A DNA stretch of 64,000 bases from Halictus rubicundus (GCF_050948215.1 NW_027488876.1:124001-188000); one strand, 5' to 3'; positions 1-15,899 are shown, counted from the stretch's first letter. Numbers and translations are program-made. The notes: generated from the sequence alone by a model not told the origin.

Positions 1-132
1 AGGATAGGATAGAGGATAGGATAAGATAGAGGATAGAATAGGATAGACGATAGGATACGATAGAGGATAGGATAGGATCTAGGATAGGATATGATAGAGG
101 ATCGGATAGGATAGAGGATTGGATAGGATAGA

Positions 133-195
133 GAATATGATACTGTAGACGATAGGGGATTGGATCGGATACAGGATAGGAGACGGTAGAGGATA
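133..195 (+). repeat. Landmark divergent satellite module (first of 20 copies)
   Basis: This is the most divergent recurrent module in the array. It starts with GAATATGATACTGTAGACG, continues through GGGGATTGGATCGGATACAGG and ends near GGAGACGGTAGAGG. By eye, copies begin at 133, 2958, 3378, 5926, 8890, 11397, 15494, 16876, 17755, 19550, 29258, 29667, 30347, 31028, 31708, 37926, 40930, 44034, 46354 and 47038. The copies at 8890, 11397, 16876, 19550 and 29258 form a subtype with ACGGTAGACG and GGAGGCGG. The copy at 46354 lacks a few bases at its start. I see none after about 47.1 kb. Its recurrence marks higher-order repeat units. Confidence 0.85.
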
Positions 196-710
196 TGATA
201 GGATAGGATAGAGAATAGGATAGGATAGAGGATAGGTTAGGATAGAGGATAGGATAGGATAGAGGATAGGATAGGATCGAGGATAGGATAGGATAGAGGA
301 TATTATAGGATAGAGGATAGGATAGGATAGAGGATAGGATAAGATAGAGGATAGGATAGGATAGAGGATAGGATAGGGGATTGGATAGGATAGAGGATAG
401 GATAGGACAGAGGATAGTATACGATACAGGATACGATAGGATAGGATAGAGGATAGGATAGGATAGAGGATAGAATAATATAGAGGATAGGATAAGATAG
501 AGGATATGATAGGATAGACGATAGGATACGATAGAGGATAGGATAGGATCTTGGATAGGATAGGACAGAGGATACGATAGGATAGGATAGAGAATAGGAT
601 AGGATAGAGGATAGGATAGGATAGAGGATAGGATAGGATAGAGCATAGGATACGATAGAGGATAGTATAATGGATTGGATAGGATAGAGGATAGGATAGG
701 ACAGATGATA

Positions 711-745
711 TTACAGGAATGAGGATAGGATATGATAGAGGATAC
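711..745 (+). repeat. Divergent satellite module with ACAGGAATGAGG
   Basis: This module reads GATATTACAGGAATGAGG followed by a TATGATAGAGGATACGATATT context. Recurrences include about 1334, 4353, 9481, 13970, 17466, 20141, 21227, 27901, 39176, 49127, 49515 and 50514. Variants occur near 7530 and 18150 (TTATAGGAATG), 32666 (GATGTTACAGG) and 47684. A sister form, GATATTATAGGAAAGAGG, recurs in the left arm (for example 2305, 5260, 7297, 12041, 12850, 14880 and 17921). These modules serve as markers of higher-order repeat phase. No coding or regulatory function is evident. Confidence 0.75.
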
Positions 746-2304
746 GATATTATAGAGGATAGGATAGGATACAGGATAAGATAGGATAGAGGATAGGATA
801 GGATAGAGGATAGGATAGTATAGAGGATAGGATAGGATAGAGGATAGGATAGGATAGAGGATAGGATGCGATAGAGGATACGAAAGGATAGGATAGAGGG
901 TAGGATAGGATAGAGGATAGGATAGGATAGAGGATAGGATAGGATAGAGGATAGGATAAGATAGAGGATATGATAGGATAGACGATAGGATACGATAGAG
1001 GATAGGATAGGATCTAGGATAGGATAGGACAGAGGATACGATAGGATAGGATAGAGAATAGGATAGGATAGAGGATAGGATAGGATAGAGGATAGGGTAG
1101 GATAGAGGATAGAATAGGATAGAGGATAGGATACGATAGAGGATAGGATAGGATAGAGGGTAGGATAGGATAGAGGATAGGATAGTATAGAGGATAGGAT
1201 ATAATAGAGGATAGGATAGGATAGAGGATAGGATAGGATAGAGGATAGAATAGGATAGAGGATAGGATAGGACAGACGATAGGATAGGATAGAGGATAGG
1301 ATAGGATAGGATAGAGGATAGGATAGGACAGATGATATTACAGGAATGAGGATAGGATATGATAGAGGATACGATATTATAGAGGATAGGATAGGATACA
1401 GGATAAGATAGGATAGAGGATAGGATAGGATAGAGGATAGGATAGTATAGAGGATAGGATAGGACAGAGGATAGGATAGGATAGAGGATAGGATGCGATA
1501 GAGGATACGAAAGGATAGGATAGAGGGTAGGATAGGATAGAGGATAGGATAGGATAGAGGATAGGATAGGATAGAGGATAGGATAAGATAGAGGATATGA
1601 TAGGATAGACGATAGGATACGATAGAGGATAGGATAGGATCTAGGATAGGATAGGACAGAGGATACGATAGGATAGGATAGAGAATAGGATAGGATAGAG
1701 GATAGGATAGGATAGAGGATAGGATAGGATAGAGGATAGAATAGGATAGAGGATAGGATATAATAGAGGATAGGATAGGATAGAGGATAGGACAGGATAG
1801 AGGATAGAATAGGATAGAGGATAGGATAGGATAGATGATATTATAGGAAAGAGGATAGGATAGGATAGAGGATAGGATAGTATAAAGGATAGGATAGGAT
1901 AGAGGATAGGATAGGATAGAGGATATGATAGGATAGACGATAGGATACGATAGAGGATAGGATAGGATACAGGATAGGATAGGATAGAGGATAGGATAGG
2001 ATAGAGGATAGGATAGTATAGACGATAGGATAGGATAGAGGATAGGATAGGATAGAGGATAGGATAAGATAGAGGATATGATAGGATAGACGATAGGATA
2101 CGATAGAGGATAGGATAGGATAGATGATATTATAGGAAAGAGGATAGGATAGGATAGAGGATAGGATAGGATAGAGGATAGGATAGAGGATAGGATAGGA
2201 TAGAGGATAGGATAGGATAGAGGATAGAATAGGATAGCGGATAGGATATGATAGAGGATAGGATAGGATAGAGGATAGGATAGGATAGAGGATAGGATAG
2301 GATA

Positions 2305-3150
2305 GATGATATTATAGGAAAGAGGATAGGATAGGATAGAGGATAGGATAGTATAGAGGATAGGATAGGATAGAGGATAGGATAGGATAGAGGATATGAT
2401 AGGATAGACGATAGGATACGATAGAGGATAGGATAGGATACAGGATAGGATAGGATAGAGGATAGGATAGGATAGAGGATAGGATAGTATAGACGATAGG
2501 ATAGGATAGAGGATAGGATAGGATAGAGGATAGAATGCGATAGAGGATACGAAAGGATAGGATAGAGGGTAGGATAGGATAGAGGATAGGATACGATAGA
2601 GGATAGGATAGGATAGTGGATAGGATATGATAGAGGATAGGATAGGATAGAGGATAGGATAGGATAGAGGATAGGATAGGATAGAGGATAGGATAGTATA
2701 GAGGATAGGATAGGATAGAGGATAGAATAGGATAGAGGATAGGATAGGGGATTGGATAGGATAGAGGATAGGATAGGATAGAGGATAGGATACGATAGAG
2801 GATACGATAGGATTGGATAGAGGATAGGATAGGATAGAGGATAGGATAGGATAGAGGATAGGATAGTATAGAGGATAGGATATAATAGAGGATAGGATAG
2901 GAAAGATGATAGGATATGATAGAGGATCGGATAGGATAGAGGATTGGATAGGATAGAGAATATGATACTGTAGACGATAGGGGATTGGATCGGATACAGG
3001 ATAGGAGACGGTAGAGGATAGGATAGGATAGGATAGAGAATAGGATAGGATAGAGGATAGGTTAGGATAGAGGATAGGATAGGATAGAGGATAAGATAGG
3101 GTAGAGGATAGGATAGGATAGAGGATAGAATAGGATAGAGGATAGGATAC
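2305..3150. repeat. Recurrent ~0.8-kb satellite block (left arm)
   Basis: This block runs from the GATATTATAGGAAAGAGG module through a GAATGCGATAGAGG marker (2533) to the 20-copy landmark module (2958). It recurs at about 5.26-6.1 kb (marker 5484, landmark 5926) and about 14.88-15.6 kb (marker 15103, landmark 15494). A partial copy without the landmark lies at about 12.85-13.3 kb (marker 13070). The marker-to-landmark spacing is 425, 442 and 391 bp in the three fuller copies. These differences show gain and loss of units after duplication. Confidence 0.7.
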
Positions 3151-3569
3151 GATAGAGGATAGGATAGGGGATTGGATAGGATACAGGATAGGATAGGATA
3201 GAGGATAGGATACGATAGAGGATACGATAGGATTGGATAGAGGATAGGATAGGATAGAGGATAGGATAGGATAGAGGATAGGATAGTATAGAGGATAGGA
3301 TATAATAGAGGATATGATAGGAAAGATGATAGGATATGATAGAGGATCGGATAGGATAGAGGATTGGATAGGATAGAGAATATGATACTGTAGACGATAG
3401 GGGATTGGATCGGATACAGGATAGGAGACGGTAGAGGATAGGATAGGATAGGATAGAGAATAGGATAGGATAGAGGATAGGTTAGGATAGAGGATAGGAT
3501 AGGATAGAGGATAAGATAGGGTAGAGGATAGGATAGGATAGAGGATAGGATAGGATAGAGGATAGGATA
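2730..3569. repeat. 420-bp tandem duplication in satellite
   Basis: Two adjacent copies (about 2730-3149 and 3150-3569) align at an offset of exactly 420 bp with very few differences. The stretches 2821-2880 and 3241-3300, 2941-3000 and 3361-3420, and 3001-3060 and 3421-3480 read as identical. Similarity ends near 3129/3549. A length of 420 is 24 units of 17 bp plus one 12-bp short unit. The near-identity implies a recent unequal exchange or local amplification. Confidence 0.85.
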
Positions 3570-6500
3570 GGATCGAGGATATGATAGCATAGAGGATAGG
3601 ATAGGATACAGGATAGGATAGGATAGAGGATAGGATACGATAGAGGATAGGATAGGATCTAGGCTAGGATAGGACAGAGGATACGATAGGATAGGATAGA
3701 GGATAGGATAGGATAGAGGATAGGATATGATAGTCGATCGGATAGGATAGAGGATAGGATAGGGGATTGGATAGGATAGAGGAGAGGATAGAGGATAGGG
3801 TACGATAGAGGATACGATAGGATGGGATAGAGGATAGGATAGGATAGAGGATAGGATAGGATAGGGGATAGGATAAGATAGAGGATAGGATAAGATAGAG
3901 GATATGATAGGATAGACGATAGGATACGATAGAGGATAGGATAGGATCTAGGATAGGATAGGACAGATGATACGATAGGATAGGATAGAGAATAGGATAG
4001 GATAGAGGATAGGATAGGATAGAGGATAGGATAGGATAGAGGATAGAATAGGATAGAGGATAGGATACGATAGAGGATAGGATAGGATAGAGGATAGGAT
4101 AGGATAGAGGATAGGATAGTATAGAGGATAGGATATAATAGAGGATAGGATAGGATAGAGGATAGGACAGGATAGAGGATAGAATAGCATAGAGGATAGG
4201 ATACGATAGAGGATAGGATGTAATAGAGGATAGGATAGGAAAGAGGATAGGATATGATAGAGGATCGGATAGGATAGAGGATAGGATAGGATAGACGATA
4301 GGATAGGATAGAGGATAGGATAGGATAGGATAGAGGATAGGATAGGACAGATGATATTACAGGAATGAGGATAGGATATGATAGAGGATACGATATTATA
4401 GAGGATAGGATAGGATACAGGATAAGATAGGATAGAGGATAGGATAGGATAGAGGATAGGATAGTATAGAGGATAGGATAGGATAGAGGATAGGATAGGA
4501 TAGAGGATATGATAGGATAGACGATAGGATACGATAGAGGATAGGACAGGATCTAGGATAGGATAGGACAGAGGATACGATAGGATAGGATAGAGAATAG
4601 GATAGGATAGAGGATAGGATAGGATAGAGGATAGGATAGGATAGAGGATAGAATAGGATAGAGGATAGGATACGATAGAGGATAGGATAGGATAGAGGAT
4701 AGGATAGGATAGAGGATAGGATAGTATAGAGGATAGGATATAATAGAGGATAGGATAGGATAGAGGATAGGATAGGATAGAGGATAGAATAGGATAGAGG
4801 ATAGGATACGATAGAGGATAGGATATAATAGAGGATAGGATAGGAAAGAGGATAGGATATGATAGAGGATCGGATAGGATAGAGGATAGGATAGGATAGA
4901 CGATAGGATAGGATAGAGGATAGGATATGATAGGATAGAGGATAGGATAGGATAGAGGATAGGATAGGATAGAGGATAGAATAGGATAGCGGATAGGATA
5001 TGATAGAGGATAGGATAGGAAAGAGGATAGGATAGGATAGAGGATAGGATAGGATAGAGGATAGGATAGGATAGATGATATTATAGGAAAGAGGATAGGA
5101 TAGGATAGAGGATAGGATAGGATAGAGGATAGGATAGAGGATAGGATAGGATAGAGGATAGGATAGGATAGAGGGTAGAATAGGATAGCGGATAGGATAT
5201 GATAGAGGATAGGATAGGATAGAGGATAGGATAGGATAGAGGATAGGATAGGATAGATGATATTATAGGAAAGAGGATAGGATAGGATAGAGGATAGGAT
5301 AGTATAGAGGATAGGATAGGATAGAGGATAGGATAGGATAGATGATATGATAGGATAGACGATAGGATACGATAGGGGATAGGATAGGATACAGGATAGG
5401 ATAGGATAGAGGATAGGATAGGATAGAGGATAGGATAGTATAGACGATAGGATAGGATAGAGGATAGGATAGGATAGAGGATAGAATGCGATAGAGGATA
5501 CGAAAGGATAGGATAGAGGGTAGGATAGGATAGAGGATAGGATACGATAGAGGATAGGATAGGATAGTGGATAGGATATGATAGAGGATAGGATAGGATA
5601 GAGGATAGGATAGGATAGAGGATAGGATAGGATAGAGGATAGGATAGTATAGAGGATAGGATAGGATAGAGGATAGAATAGGATAGAGGATAGGATACGA
5701 TAGAGGATAGGATAGGGGATTGGATAGGATAGAGGATAGGATAGGATAGAGGATAGGATACGATAGAGGATACGATAGGATTGGATAGAGGATAGGATAG
5801 GATAGAGGATAGGATAGGATAGAGGATAGGATAGTATAGAGGATAGGATATAATAGAGGATAGGATAGGAAAGATGATAGGATATGATAGAGGATCGGTT
5901 AGGATAGAGGATTGGATAGGATAGAGAATATGATACTGTAGACGATAGGGGATTGGATCGGATACAGGATAGGAGACGGTAGAGGATAGGATAGGATAGG
6001 ATAGAGAATAGGATAGGATAGAGGATAGGTTAGGATAGAGGATAGGATAGGATAGAGGATAAGATAGGGTAGAGGATAGGATAGGATAGAGGATAGGATA
6101 GGATAGAGGATAGGATAGGATCGAGGATATGATAGCATAGAGGATAGGATAGGATACAGGATAGGATAGGATAGAGGATAGGATAGGATAGAGGATAGGA
6201 TAGTATAGAGGCTAGGATAGGATAGAGGATAGGATATAATAGAGGATAGGATGCGATAGAGGATACGAAAGGATAGGATAGAGTGTAGGATAGGATAGAG
6301 GATATGATAGGATAGAGGATAGGATAGGATAGAGGATAGGATAGTATAGAGGATAGGATATAATAGAGGATAGGATAGGATAGACGATAGGATACGATAG
6401 AGGATAGGATAGGATCTAGGCTAGGATAGGACAGAGGATACGATAGGATAGGATAGAGGATAGGATAGGATAGAGGATAGGATATGATAGTGGATCGGAT

Positions 6501-7259
6501 AGGATAGAGGATAGGATAGGGGATTGGATAGGATAGAGGATAGGATAGAGGATAGGGTACGATAGAGGATACGATAGGATGGGATAGAGGATAGGATAGG
6601 ATAGGGGATAGGATAGGATAGAGGATAGGATAAGATAGAGGATAGGATAGGATAGAGGATAGGATAGGGGATTGGATAGGATAGAGGATAGGATAGGACA
6701 GAGGATAGTATACGATAGAGGATACGATAGGATGGGATAGAGGATAGGATAGGATAGAGGATAGGATAGGATAGAGGATAGGATAAGATAGAGGATAGGA
6801 TAGGATAGAGGATAGGATAGGGGATTGGATAGGATAGAGGATAGGATAGGACAGAGGATAGTATACGATAGAGGATACGATAGGATAGGATAGAGGATAG
6901 GATAGGATAAAGGATAGGATAATATAGAGGATAGGATAAGATAGAGGATAGGATAGGATAGAGGATAGGATAGTATAGAGGATAGGATATAATAGAGGAT
7001 AGGATAGGATAGAGGATAGGATAGTATACAGGATAGAATAGGATAGAGGATAGGATACGATAGAGGATAGGATATAATAGATGATAGGATAGGAAAGAGG
7101 ATAGTATATGATAGAGGATCGGATAGGATAGGATAGACGATAGGATAGGATAGAGGATAGGATAGGATAGGATAGAGGATAGGATAGGATAGAGGATAGG
7201 ATAGGATAGAGGATAGAATAGGATAGCGGATAGGATATGATAGAGGATAGGATAGGATA

Positions 7260-10150
7260 GAGGATAGGATAGGATAGAGGATAGGATAGGATAGATGATA
7301 TTATAGGAAAGAGGATAGGATAGGATAGAGGATAGGATAGGATAGGATAGAGGATAGGAAAGGATAGAGGATAGGATAGGATAGAGGATAGCATAGGATA
7401 GAGGATAGGATAGGATAGGATAGATGATAGGATAGGATAGAGGATAGGATAGGATAGAGCATAGGATACGATAGAGGATAGGATAGGGAATTGGATAGGA
7501 TAGAGGATAGGATAGGACAGATGATATTATAGGAATGAGGATAGGATATGATAGAGGATACGATATTATAGAGGATAGGATAGGATAGAGGATAGGATAG
7601 GATAGAGGATAGGATAGTATATAGGATAGCATAGGATAGAGGATAGGATAGGTTAGAGGATATGATAGGATAGACGATAGGATACGATAGAGGATAGGAT
7701 AGGATCGATGATAGGATAGGACAGAGGATACGATAGGATAGGATAGAGAATAGGATAGGATAGAGGATAGGATAGGATAGAGGATAGGGTACGATAGAGG
7801 ATACGATAGGATGGGATAGAGGATAGGATAGGATAGAGGATAGGATAGGATAGAGGATAGGATAAGATAGAGGATAGGATAGGATGGAGGGTAGGATAGG
7901 GGATTGGATAAGATAGAGGATAGGATAGGATAGAGGATGGGATAGTATAGAGGATAGGATATAATAGAGGATAGGATAGGAAAGAGGATAGGATAGGATA
8001 GACGATAGGATAGGATAGAGGATAGGATAGGATAGGATAGAGGATAGGATAGGATAGAGGATAGGATAGGATAGAGGATAGAATAGGATAGCGGATAGGA
8101 TATGATAGAGGATAGGATAGGATAGAGGATAGAATAGGATAGAGGATAGGATATGATAGAGGATAGGATAGGATAGAGGATAGGATAGGATAGAGGATAG
8201 GATAGCATAGAGGATAGGATAGTATAGAGGATAGGATATAATAGAGGATAGGATAGGATAGAGGATAGGATAGGATAGAGGATAGAATAGGATAGAGGAT
8301 AGGATACGATAGAGGATAGGATATAATAGAGGATAGGATAGGAAAGAGGATAGGATATGATAGAGGATCGGATAGGATAGGATAGAGGATAGGATAGGAT
8401 AGGATAGAGGATAGGATAGGATAGAGGATGGAGTAGGATAGAGGATGGAGTAGGATAGCGGATAGGATATGATAGAGGATAGGATAGGATAGAGGATAGA
8501 ATAGGATAGAGGATAGGATATGATAGAGGATAGGATAGGATAGAGGATAGGATAGGATAGAGGATAGGATAGGATAGAGGATAGGATAGTATAGTGGATA
8601 GGATATAATAGAGGATAGGATAGGATAGAGAATAGGATAGGATAGAGGATAGGTTAGGATAGAGTATAGTATAGGATAGAGGATAAGATAGGGTAGAGGA
8701 TAGGATAGGATGGAGGATAGGATAGGATAGAGGATAGGATAGGATAGGATAGAGGATAGGATAGGATAGAGGATAGAATAGGATAGAGGATAGGATAGGA
8801 TAGAGGATAGAATAGGATAGAGGATAGGATACGATAGAGGATAGGATATGATAGTGGATTGGATAGGATAGAGGATTGGTTAGGATAGAGAATATGATAC
8901 GGTAGACGATAGTGGATTGGATCGGATACAGGATAGGAGGCGGTAGAGGATAGGATAGGATAGGATAGAGAATAGGATAGGATAGAGGATAGGGTAGGAT
9001 AGAGGATAGGATAGGATAGAGGATAGGATAGGATAGAGGATAGAATAGGATAGCGGATAGGATATGATAGAGGATAGGATAGGATAGAGGATAGAATAGG
9101 ATAGAGGATAGGATATGATAGACGATAGGATAGGATAGAGGATAGGATAGGATAGAGGATAGGATATGATAGAGGATAGGATAGGATAGAGGATAGGATA
9201 GGATAGAGGATAGGATAGGATAGAGGATAGGATAGTTTAGAGGATAGGATATAATAGAGGATAGGATAGGATAGAGAATAGGATAGGATAGAGGATAGGT
9301 TAGGATAGAGGATAGTATAGGATAGAGGATAAGATAGGTTAGAGGATAGGATAGGATAGAGGATAGGATAGGATAGAGGATAGGATAGTATAGAGGATAG
9401 GATATAATAGAGGATTGGATAGGATAGAGGATAGGATAGGATAGAGGATAGGATAGGATAGAGGATAAAATAGGATAGATGATATTACAGGAATGAGGAT
9501 AGGATATGATAGAGGATACGATATTATAGAGGATAGGATAGGATACAGGATAGGATAGGATAGAGGATAGGATAGGATAGAGGATAGGATAGTATAGAGG
9601 ATAGGATAGGATAGAGGATAGGATAGGATAGAGGATAGGATGCGATAGAGGATACGAAAGGATAGGATAGAGGGTAGGATAGGATAGAGGATAGAATACG
9701 ATAGAGGATAGGATAGGATAGTGGATAGGATATGATAGAGGATAGGATAGGATAGAGGATAGGATAGGATAGAGGATAGGATAGGATAGAGGATAGGATA
9801 AGATAGAGGATATGATAGGATAGACGATAGGATACGATAGAGGATAGGATAGGATCTAGGCTAAGATAGGACAGAGGATACGATAGGATAGGATAGAGGA
9901 TAGGATAGGATAGAGGATAGGATAAGATAGAGGATATGATAGGATAGACGATAGGATACGATAGAGGATAGGATAGGATCTAGGCTAGGATAGGACAGAG
10001 GATACGATAGGATAGGATAGAGGATAGGATAGGATAGAGGATAGGATATGATAGTGGATCGGATAGGATAGAGGATAGGATAGGGGATTGGATAGGATAG
10101 AGGATAGGATAGAGGATAGGGTACGATAGAGGATACGATAGGATGGGATA
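7260..10150. repeat. Satellite block duplicated ~10.6 kb downstream
   Basis: This roughly 2.9-kb segment matches about 17,900-20,810. The offset is 10,624 at the GATATTATAGG marker (7297/17921) and 10,660 at the ACGGTAGACG landmark, the ACAGGAATG module (9481/20141) and the CTAAGATAGG marker (9861/20521). Similarity ends at about 10151/20811, where the 8-bp contexts differ. A third, partial copy lies at about 15.9-17.5 kb, with offset 8,042 at 7886 falling to 7,986 at 8901 because of a 56-bp length difference. Confidence 0.8.
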
Positions 10151-13100
10151 GAGAATAGGATAGGATAGAGGATAGGATAGGATAGAGGATAGGATATGAT
10201 AGTGGATCGGATAGGATAGAGGATAGGATAGGGGATTGGATAGGATAGAGGATAGGATAGAGGATAGGGTACGATAGAGGATACGATAGGATGGGATAGA
10301 GGATGGGATATGATAGAGGATAGGATAGGATAGAGGATAGGATAAGATAGAGGATAGGATAGGATAGAGGATAGGATAGGGGATTGGATAGGATAGAGGA
10401 TAGGATAGGACAGAGGATAGTATATGATAGAGGATACGATAGGATAGGATAGAGGATAGGATAGGATAGAGGATAGGATAATATAGAGGATAGGATAAGA
10501 TAGAGGATACGATAGGATAGAGGATGGGATAGTATAGAGGATAGGATATAATAGAGGATAGGATAGGAAAGAGGATAGAATAGGATAGACGATAGGATAG
10601 GATAGAGGATAGGATAGGATAGGATAGAGGATAGGATAGGATAGAGGATAGGATAGGATAGAGGATAGAATAGGATAGCGGATAGCATATGATAGAGGAT
10701 AGGATAGGATAGAGGATAGAATAGGATAGAGGATAGGATATGATAGAGGATAGGATAGGATAGAGGATAGGATATAATAGAGGATAGGATAGGATAGAGG
10801 ATAGGATAGGATAGAGGATAGAATAGGATAGAGGATAGGATACGATAGAGGATAGGATATAATAGAGGATAGGATAGGAAAGAGGATAGGATATGATAGA
10901 GGATCGGATAGGATAGGATAGGATAGGATAGAGGATAGGATAGGATAGAGGATGGAGTAGGATAGCGGATAGGATATGATAGAGGATAGGATAGGATAGA
11001 GGATAGAATAGGATAGAGGATAGGATATGATAGAGGATAGGATAGGATAGAGGATAGGATAGGATAGAGGATAGGATAGGATAGAGGATAGGATAGTATA
11101 GTGGATAGGATATAATAGAGGATAGGATAGGATAGAGAATAGGATAGGATAGAGGATAGGTTAGGATAGAGGATAGTATAGGATAGAGGATAAGATAGGG
11201 TAGAGGATAGGATAGCATGGAGGATAGGATAGGATAGAGGATAGGATAGGATAGGATAGAGGATAGGATAGGATAGAGGATAGAATAGGATAGAGGATAG
11301 GATAGGATAGAGGATAGAATAGGATAGAGGATAGGATACGATAGAGGATAGGATATGATAGTGGATTGGATAGGATAGAGGATTGGTTAGGATAGAGAAT
11401 ATGATACGGTAGACGATAGGGGATTGGATCGGATACAGGATAGGAGGCGGTAGAGGATAGGATAGGATAGGATAGAGAATAGGATAAGATAGAGGATAGG
11501 TTAGGATAGAGGATAGGATAGGATAGAGGATAGGATAGGATAGAGGATAGAATAGGATAGCGGATAGGATATGATAGAGGATAGGATAGGATAGAGGATA
11601 GAATAGGATAGAGGATAGGATATGATAGACGATAGGATAGGATAGAGGATAGGATAGGATAGAGGATAGGATATGATAGAGGATAGGATAGGATAGAGGA
11701 TAGGATAGTATAGAGGATAGGATAGGATAGAGGATAGGATAGGATAGAGGATAGGATGCGATAGAGGATACGAAAGGATAGGATAGAGGGTAGGATAGGA
11801 TAGAGGATAGGATAGAGGATAGGATAGAGGATAGGATAGGATAGAGGATAGGATAGGATAGAGGATAGGATAGGATAGAGGATAGGATGCGATAGAGGAT
11901 ACGAAAGGATAGGATAGAGGGTAGGATAGGATAGAGGATAGGATAGGATAGAGGATAGGATAGGATAGAGGATAGGATAAGATAGAGGATATGATAGGAT
12001 AGACGATAGGATACGATAGAGGATAGGATAGGATAGATGATATTATAGGAAAGAGGATAGGATAGGATAGAGGATAGGATATGATAGAGGATAGGATAGG
12101 ATAGAGGATAGGATAGTATAGAGGATAGGATAGGATAGAGGATAGGATAGGATAGAGGATAGGATGCGATAGAGGATACGAAAGGATAGGATAGAGGGTA
12201 GGATAGGATAGAGGATAGGATAGGATAGAGGATAGGATAGGATAGAGGATAGGATAAGATAGAGGATATGATAGGATAGACGATAGGATACGATAGAGGA
12301 TAGGATAGGATAGATGATATTATAGGAAAGAGGATAGGATAGGATAGAGGATAGGATAGGATAGAGGATAGGATAGAGGATAGGATAGAGGATAGGATAG
12401 GATAGAGGATAGAATAGGATAGAGGATAGGATATGATAGACGATAGGATAGGATAGAGGATAGGATAGGATAGAGGATAGGATATGATAGAGGATAGGAT
12501 AGGATAGAGGATAGGATAGTATAGAGGATAGGATAGGATAGAGGATAGGATAGGATAGAGGATAGGATGCGATAGAGGATACGAAAGGATAGGATAGAGG
12601 GTAGGATAGGATAGAGGATAGGATAGGATAGAGGATAGGATAGGATAGAGGATAGGATAAGATAGAAGATATGATAGGATAGACGATAGGATACGATAGA
12701 GGATAGGATAGGATAGATGATATTATAGGAAAGAGGATAGGATAGGATAGAGGATAGGATAGGATAGAGGATAGGATAGAGGATAGGATAGAGGATAGGA
12801 TAGGATAGAGGATAGGATAGGATAGAGGATAGGATAGGATAGATGATATTATAGGAAAGAGGATAGGATAGGATAGAGGATAGGATAGTATAGAGGATAG
12901 GATAGGATAGAGGATAGGATAGGATAGAGGATATGATAGGATAGACGATAGGATACGATAGAGGATAGGATAGGATACAGGATAGGATAGGATAGAGGAT
13001 AGGATAGGATAGAGGATAGGATAGTATAGACGATAGGATAGGATAGAGGATAGGATAGGATAGAGGATAGAATGCGATAGAGGATACGAAAGGATAGGAT

Positions 13101-15899
13101 GGAGGGTAGGATAGGATAGAGGATAGGATACGATAGAGGATAGGATAGGATAGTGGATAGGATATGATAGAGGATAGGATAGGATAGAGGATAGGATAGG
13201 ATAGAGGATAGGATAGGATAGAGGATAGGATAGTATAGAGGATAGGATAGGATAGAGGATAGAATAGGATAGAGGATAGGATACGATAGAGGATAGGATA
13301 GGGGATTGGATAGGATAGAGGATATCATAGGATAGAGGATAGGATACGATAGAGGATACGATAGGATTGGATAGAGGATAGGATAGGATAGAGGATAGAA
13401 TAGGATAGAGGATAGGATAGTATAGAGGATAGGATACGATAGAGGATAGGATATAATAGAGGATAGGATAGGAAAGAGGATAGGATATGATAGAGGATAG
13501 GATAGGATAGAGGATAGGATAGGATCGAGGATAGGATAGGATAGAGGATAGGATAGGATAGAGGATAGGATAGGATAGAGGATAGGATAGGATAGAGGAT
13601 AGGATAAGATAGAGGATAGGATAGGATAGAGGATAGGATAGGGGATTGGATAGGATAGAGGATAGGATAGGACAGAGGATAGTATACGATACAGGATACG
13701 ATAGGATAGGATAGAGGATAGGATAGGATAGAGGATAGGATAATATAGAGGATAGGATAAGATAGAGGATATGATAGGATAGACGATAGGATACGATAGA
13801 GGATAGGATAGGATCTAGGATAGGATAGGACAGAGGATACGATAGGATAGGATAGAGAATAGGATAGGATAGAGGATAGGATAGGATAGAGGATAGGATA
13901 GGATAGAGCATAGGATACGATAGGGGATAGTATAATGGATTGGATAGGATAGAGGATAGGATAGGACAGATGATATTACAGGAATGAGGATAGGATATGA
14001 TAGAGGATACGATATTATAGAGGATAGGATAGGATACAGGATAAGATAGGATAGAGGATAGGATAGGATAGAGGATAGGATAGTATAGAGGATAGGATAG
14101 GATAGAGGATAGGATAGGATAGAGGATATGATAGGATAGACGATAGGATACGATAGAGGATAGGATAGGATCTAGGATAGGATAGGACAGAGGATACGAT
14201 AGGATAGGATAGAGAATAGGATAGGATAGAGGATAGGATAGGATAGAGGATAGGATAGGATAGAGGATAGAATAGGATAGAGGATAGGATACGATAGAGG
14301 ATAGGATAGGATAGAAGATAGGATAGGATAGAGGATAGGATAGTATAGAGGATAGGATATAATAGAGGATAGGATAGGATAGAGGATAGGATAGGATAGA
14401 GGATAGAATAGGATAGAGGATAGGATACGATAGAGGATAGGATATAATAGAGGATAGGATAGGAAAGAGGATAGGATATGATAGAGGATCGGATAGGATA
14501 GAGGATAGGATAGGATAGACGATAGGATAGGATAGAGGATAGGATAGGATAGGATAGAGGATAGGATAGGATAGAGGATAGGATAGGATAGAGGATAGAA
14601 TAGGATAGCGGATAGGATATGATAGAGGATAGGATAGGAAAGAGGATAGGATAGGATAGAGGATAGGATAGGATAGAGGATAGGATAGGATAGATGATAT
14701 TATAGGAAAGAGGATAGGATAGGATAGAGGATAGGATAGGATAGAGGATAGGATAGAGGATAGGATAGGATAGAGGATAGGATAGGATAGAGGATAGAAT
14801 AGGATAGCGGATAGGATATGATAGAGGATAGGATAGGATAGAGGATAGGATAGGATAGAGGATAGGATAGGATAGATGATATTATAGGAAAGAGGATAGG
14901 ATAGGATAGAGGATAGGATAGTATAGAGGATAGGATAGGATAGAGGATAGGATAGGATAGATGATATGATAGGATAGACGATAGGATACGATAGAGGATA
15001 GGATAGGATACAGGATAGGATAGGATAGAGGATAGGATAGGATAGAGGATAGGATAGTATAGACGATAGGATAGGATAGAGGATAGGATAGGATAGAGGA
15101 TAGAATGCGATAGAGGATACGAAAGGATAGGATAGAGGGTAGGATAGGATAGAGGATAGGATACGATAGAGGATAGGATAGGATAGTGGATAGGATATGA
15201 TAGAGGATAGGATAGGATAGAGGATAGGATAGGATAGAGGATAGGATAGGATAGAGGATAGGATAGTATAGAGGATAGGATAGGATAGAGGATAGAATAG
15301 GATAGAGGATAGGATACGATAGAGGATAGGATAGGGGATTGGATAGGATAGAGGATAGGATAGGATAGAGGATAGGATACGATAGAGGATACGATAGGAT
15401 TGGATAGAGGATAGGATATAATAGAGGATAGGATAGGAAAGATGATAGGATATGATAGAGGATCGGATAGGATAGAGGATTGGATAGGATAGAGAATATG
15501 ATACTGTAGACGATAGGGGATTGGATCGGATACAGGATAGGAGACGGTAGAGGATAGGATAGGATAGGATAGAGGATAGGATAGGATAGAGGATAGAATA
15601 GGATAGCGGATAGGATATGATAGAGGATAGGATAGGATAGAGGATAGGATAGGATAGATGATATTATAGGAAAGAGGATAGGATAGGATAGAGGATAGGA
15701 TAGGATAGGATAGAGAATAGGATAGGATAGAGGATAGGATAGGATAGAGGATAGGATATGATAGTGGATCGGATAGGATAGAGGATAGGATAGGGGATTG
15801 GATAGGATAGAGGATAGGATAGAGGATAGGGTACGATAGAGGATACGATAGGATGGGATAGAGGATAGGATAGGATAGAGGATAGGATAGGATAGAGGA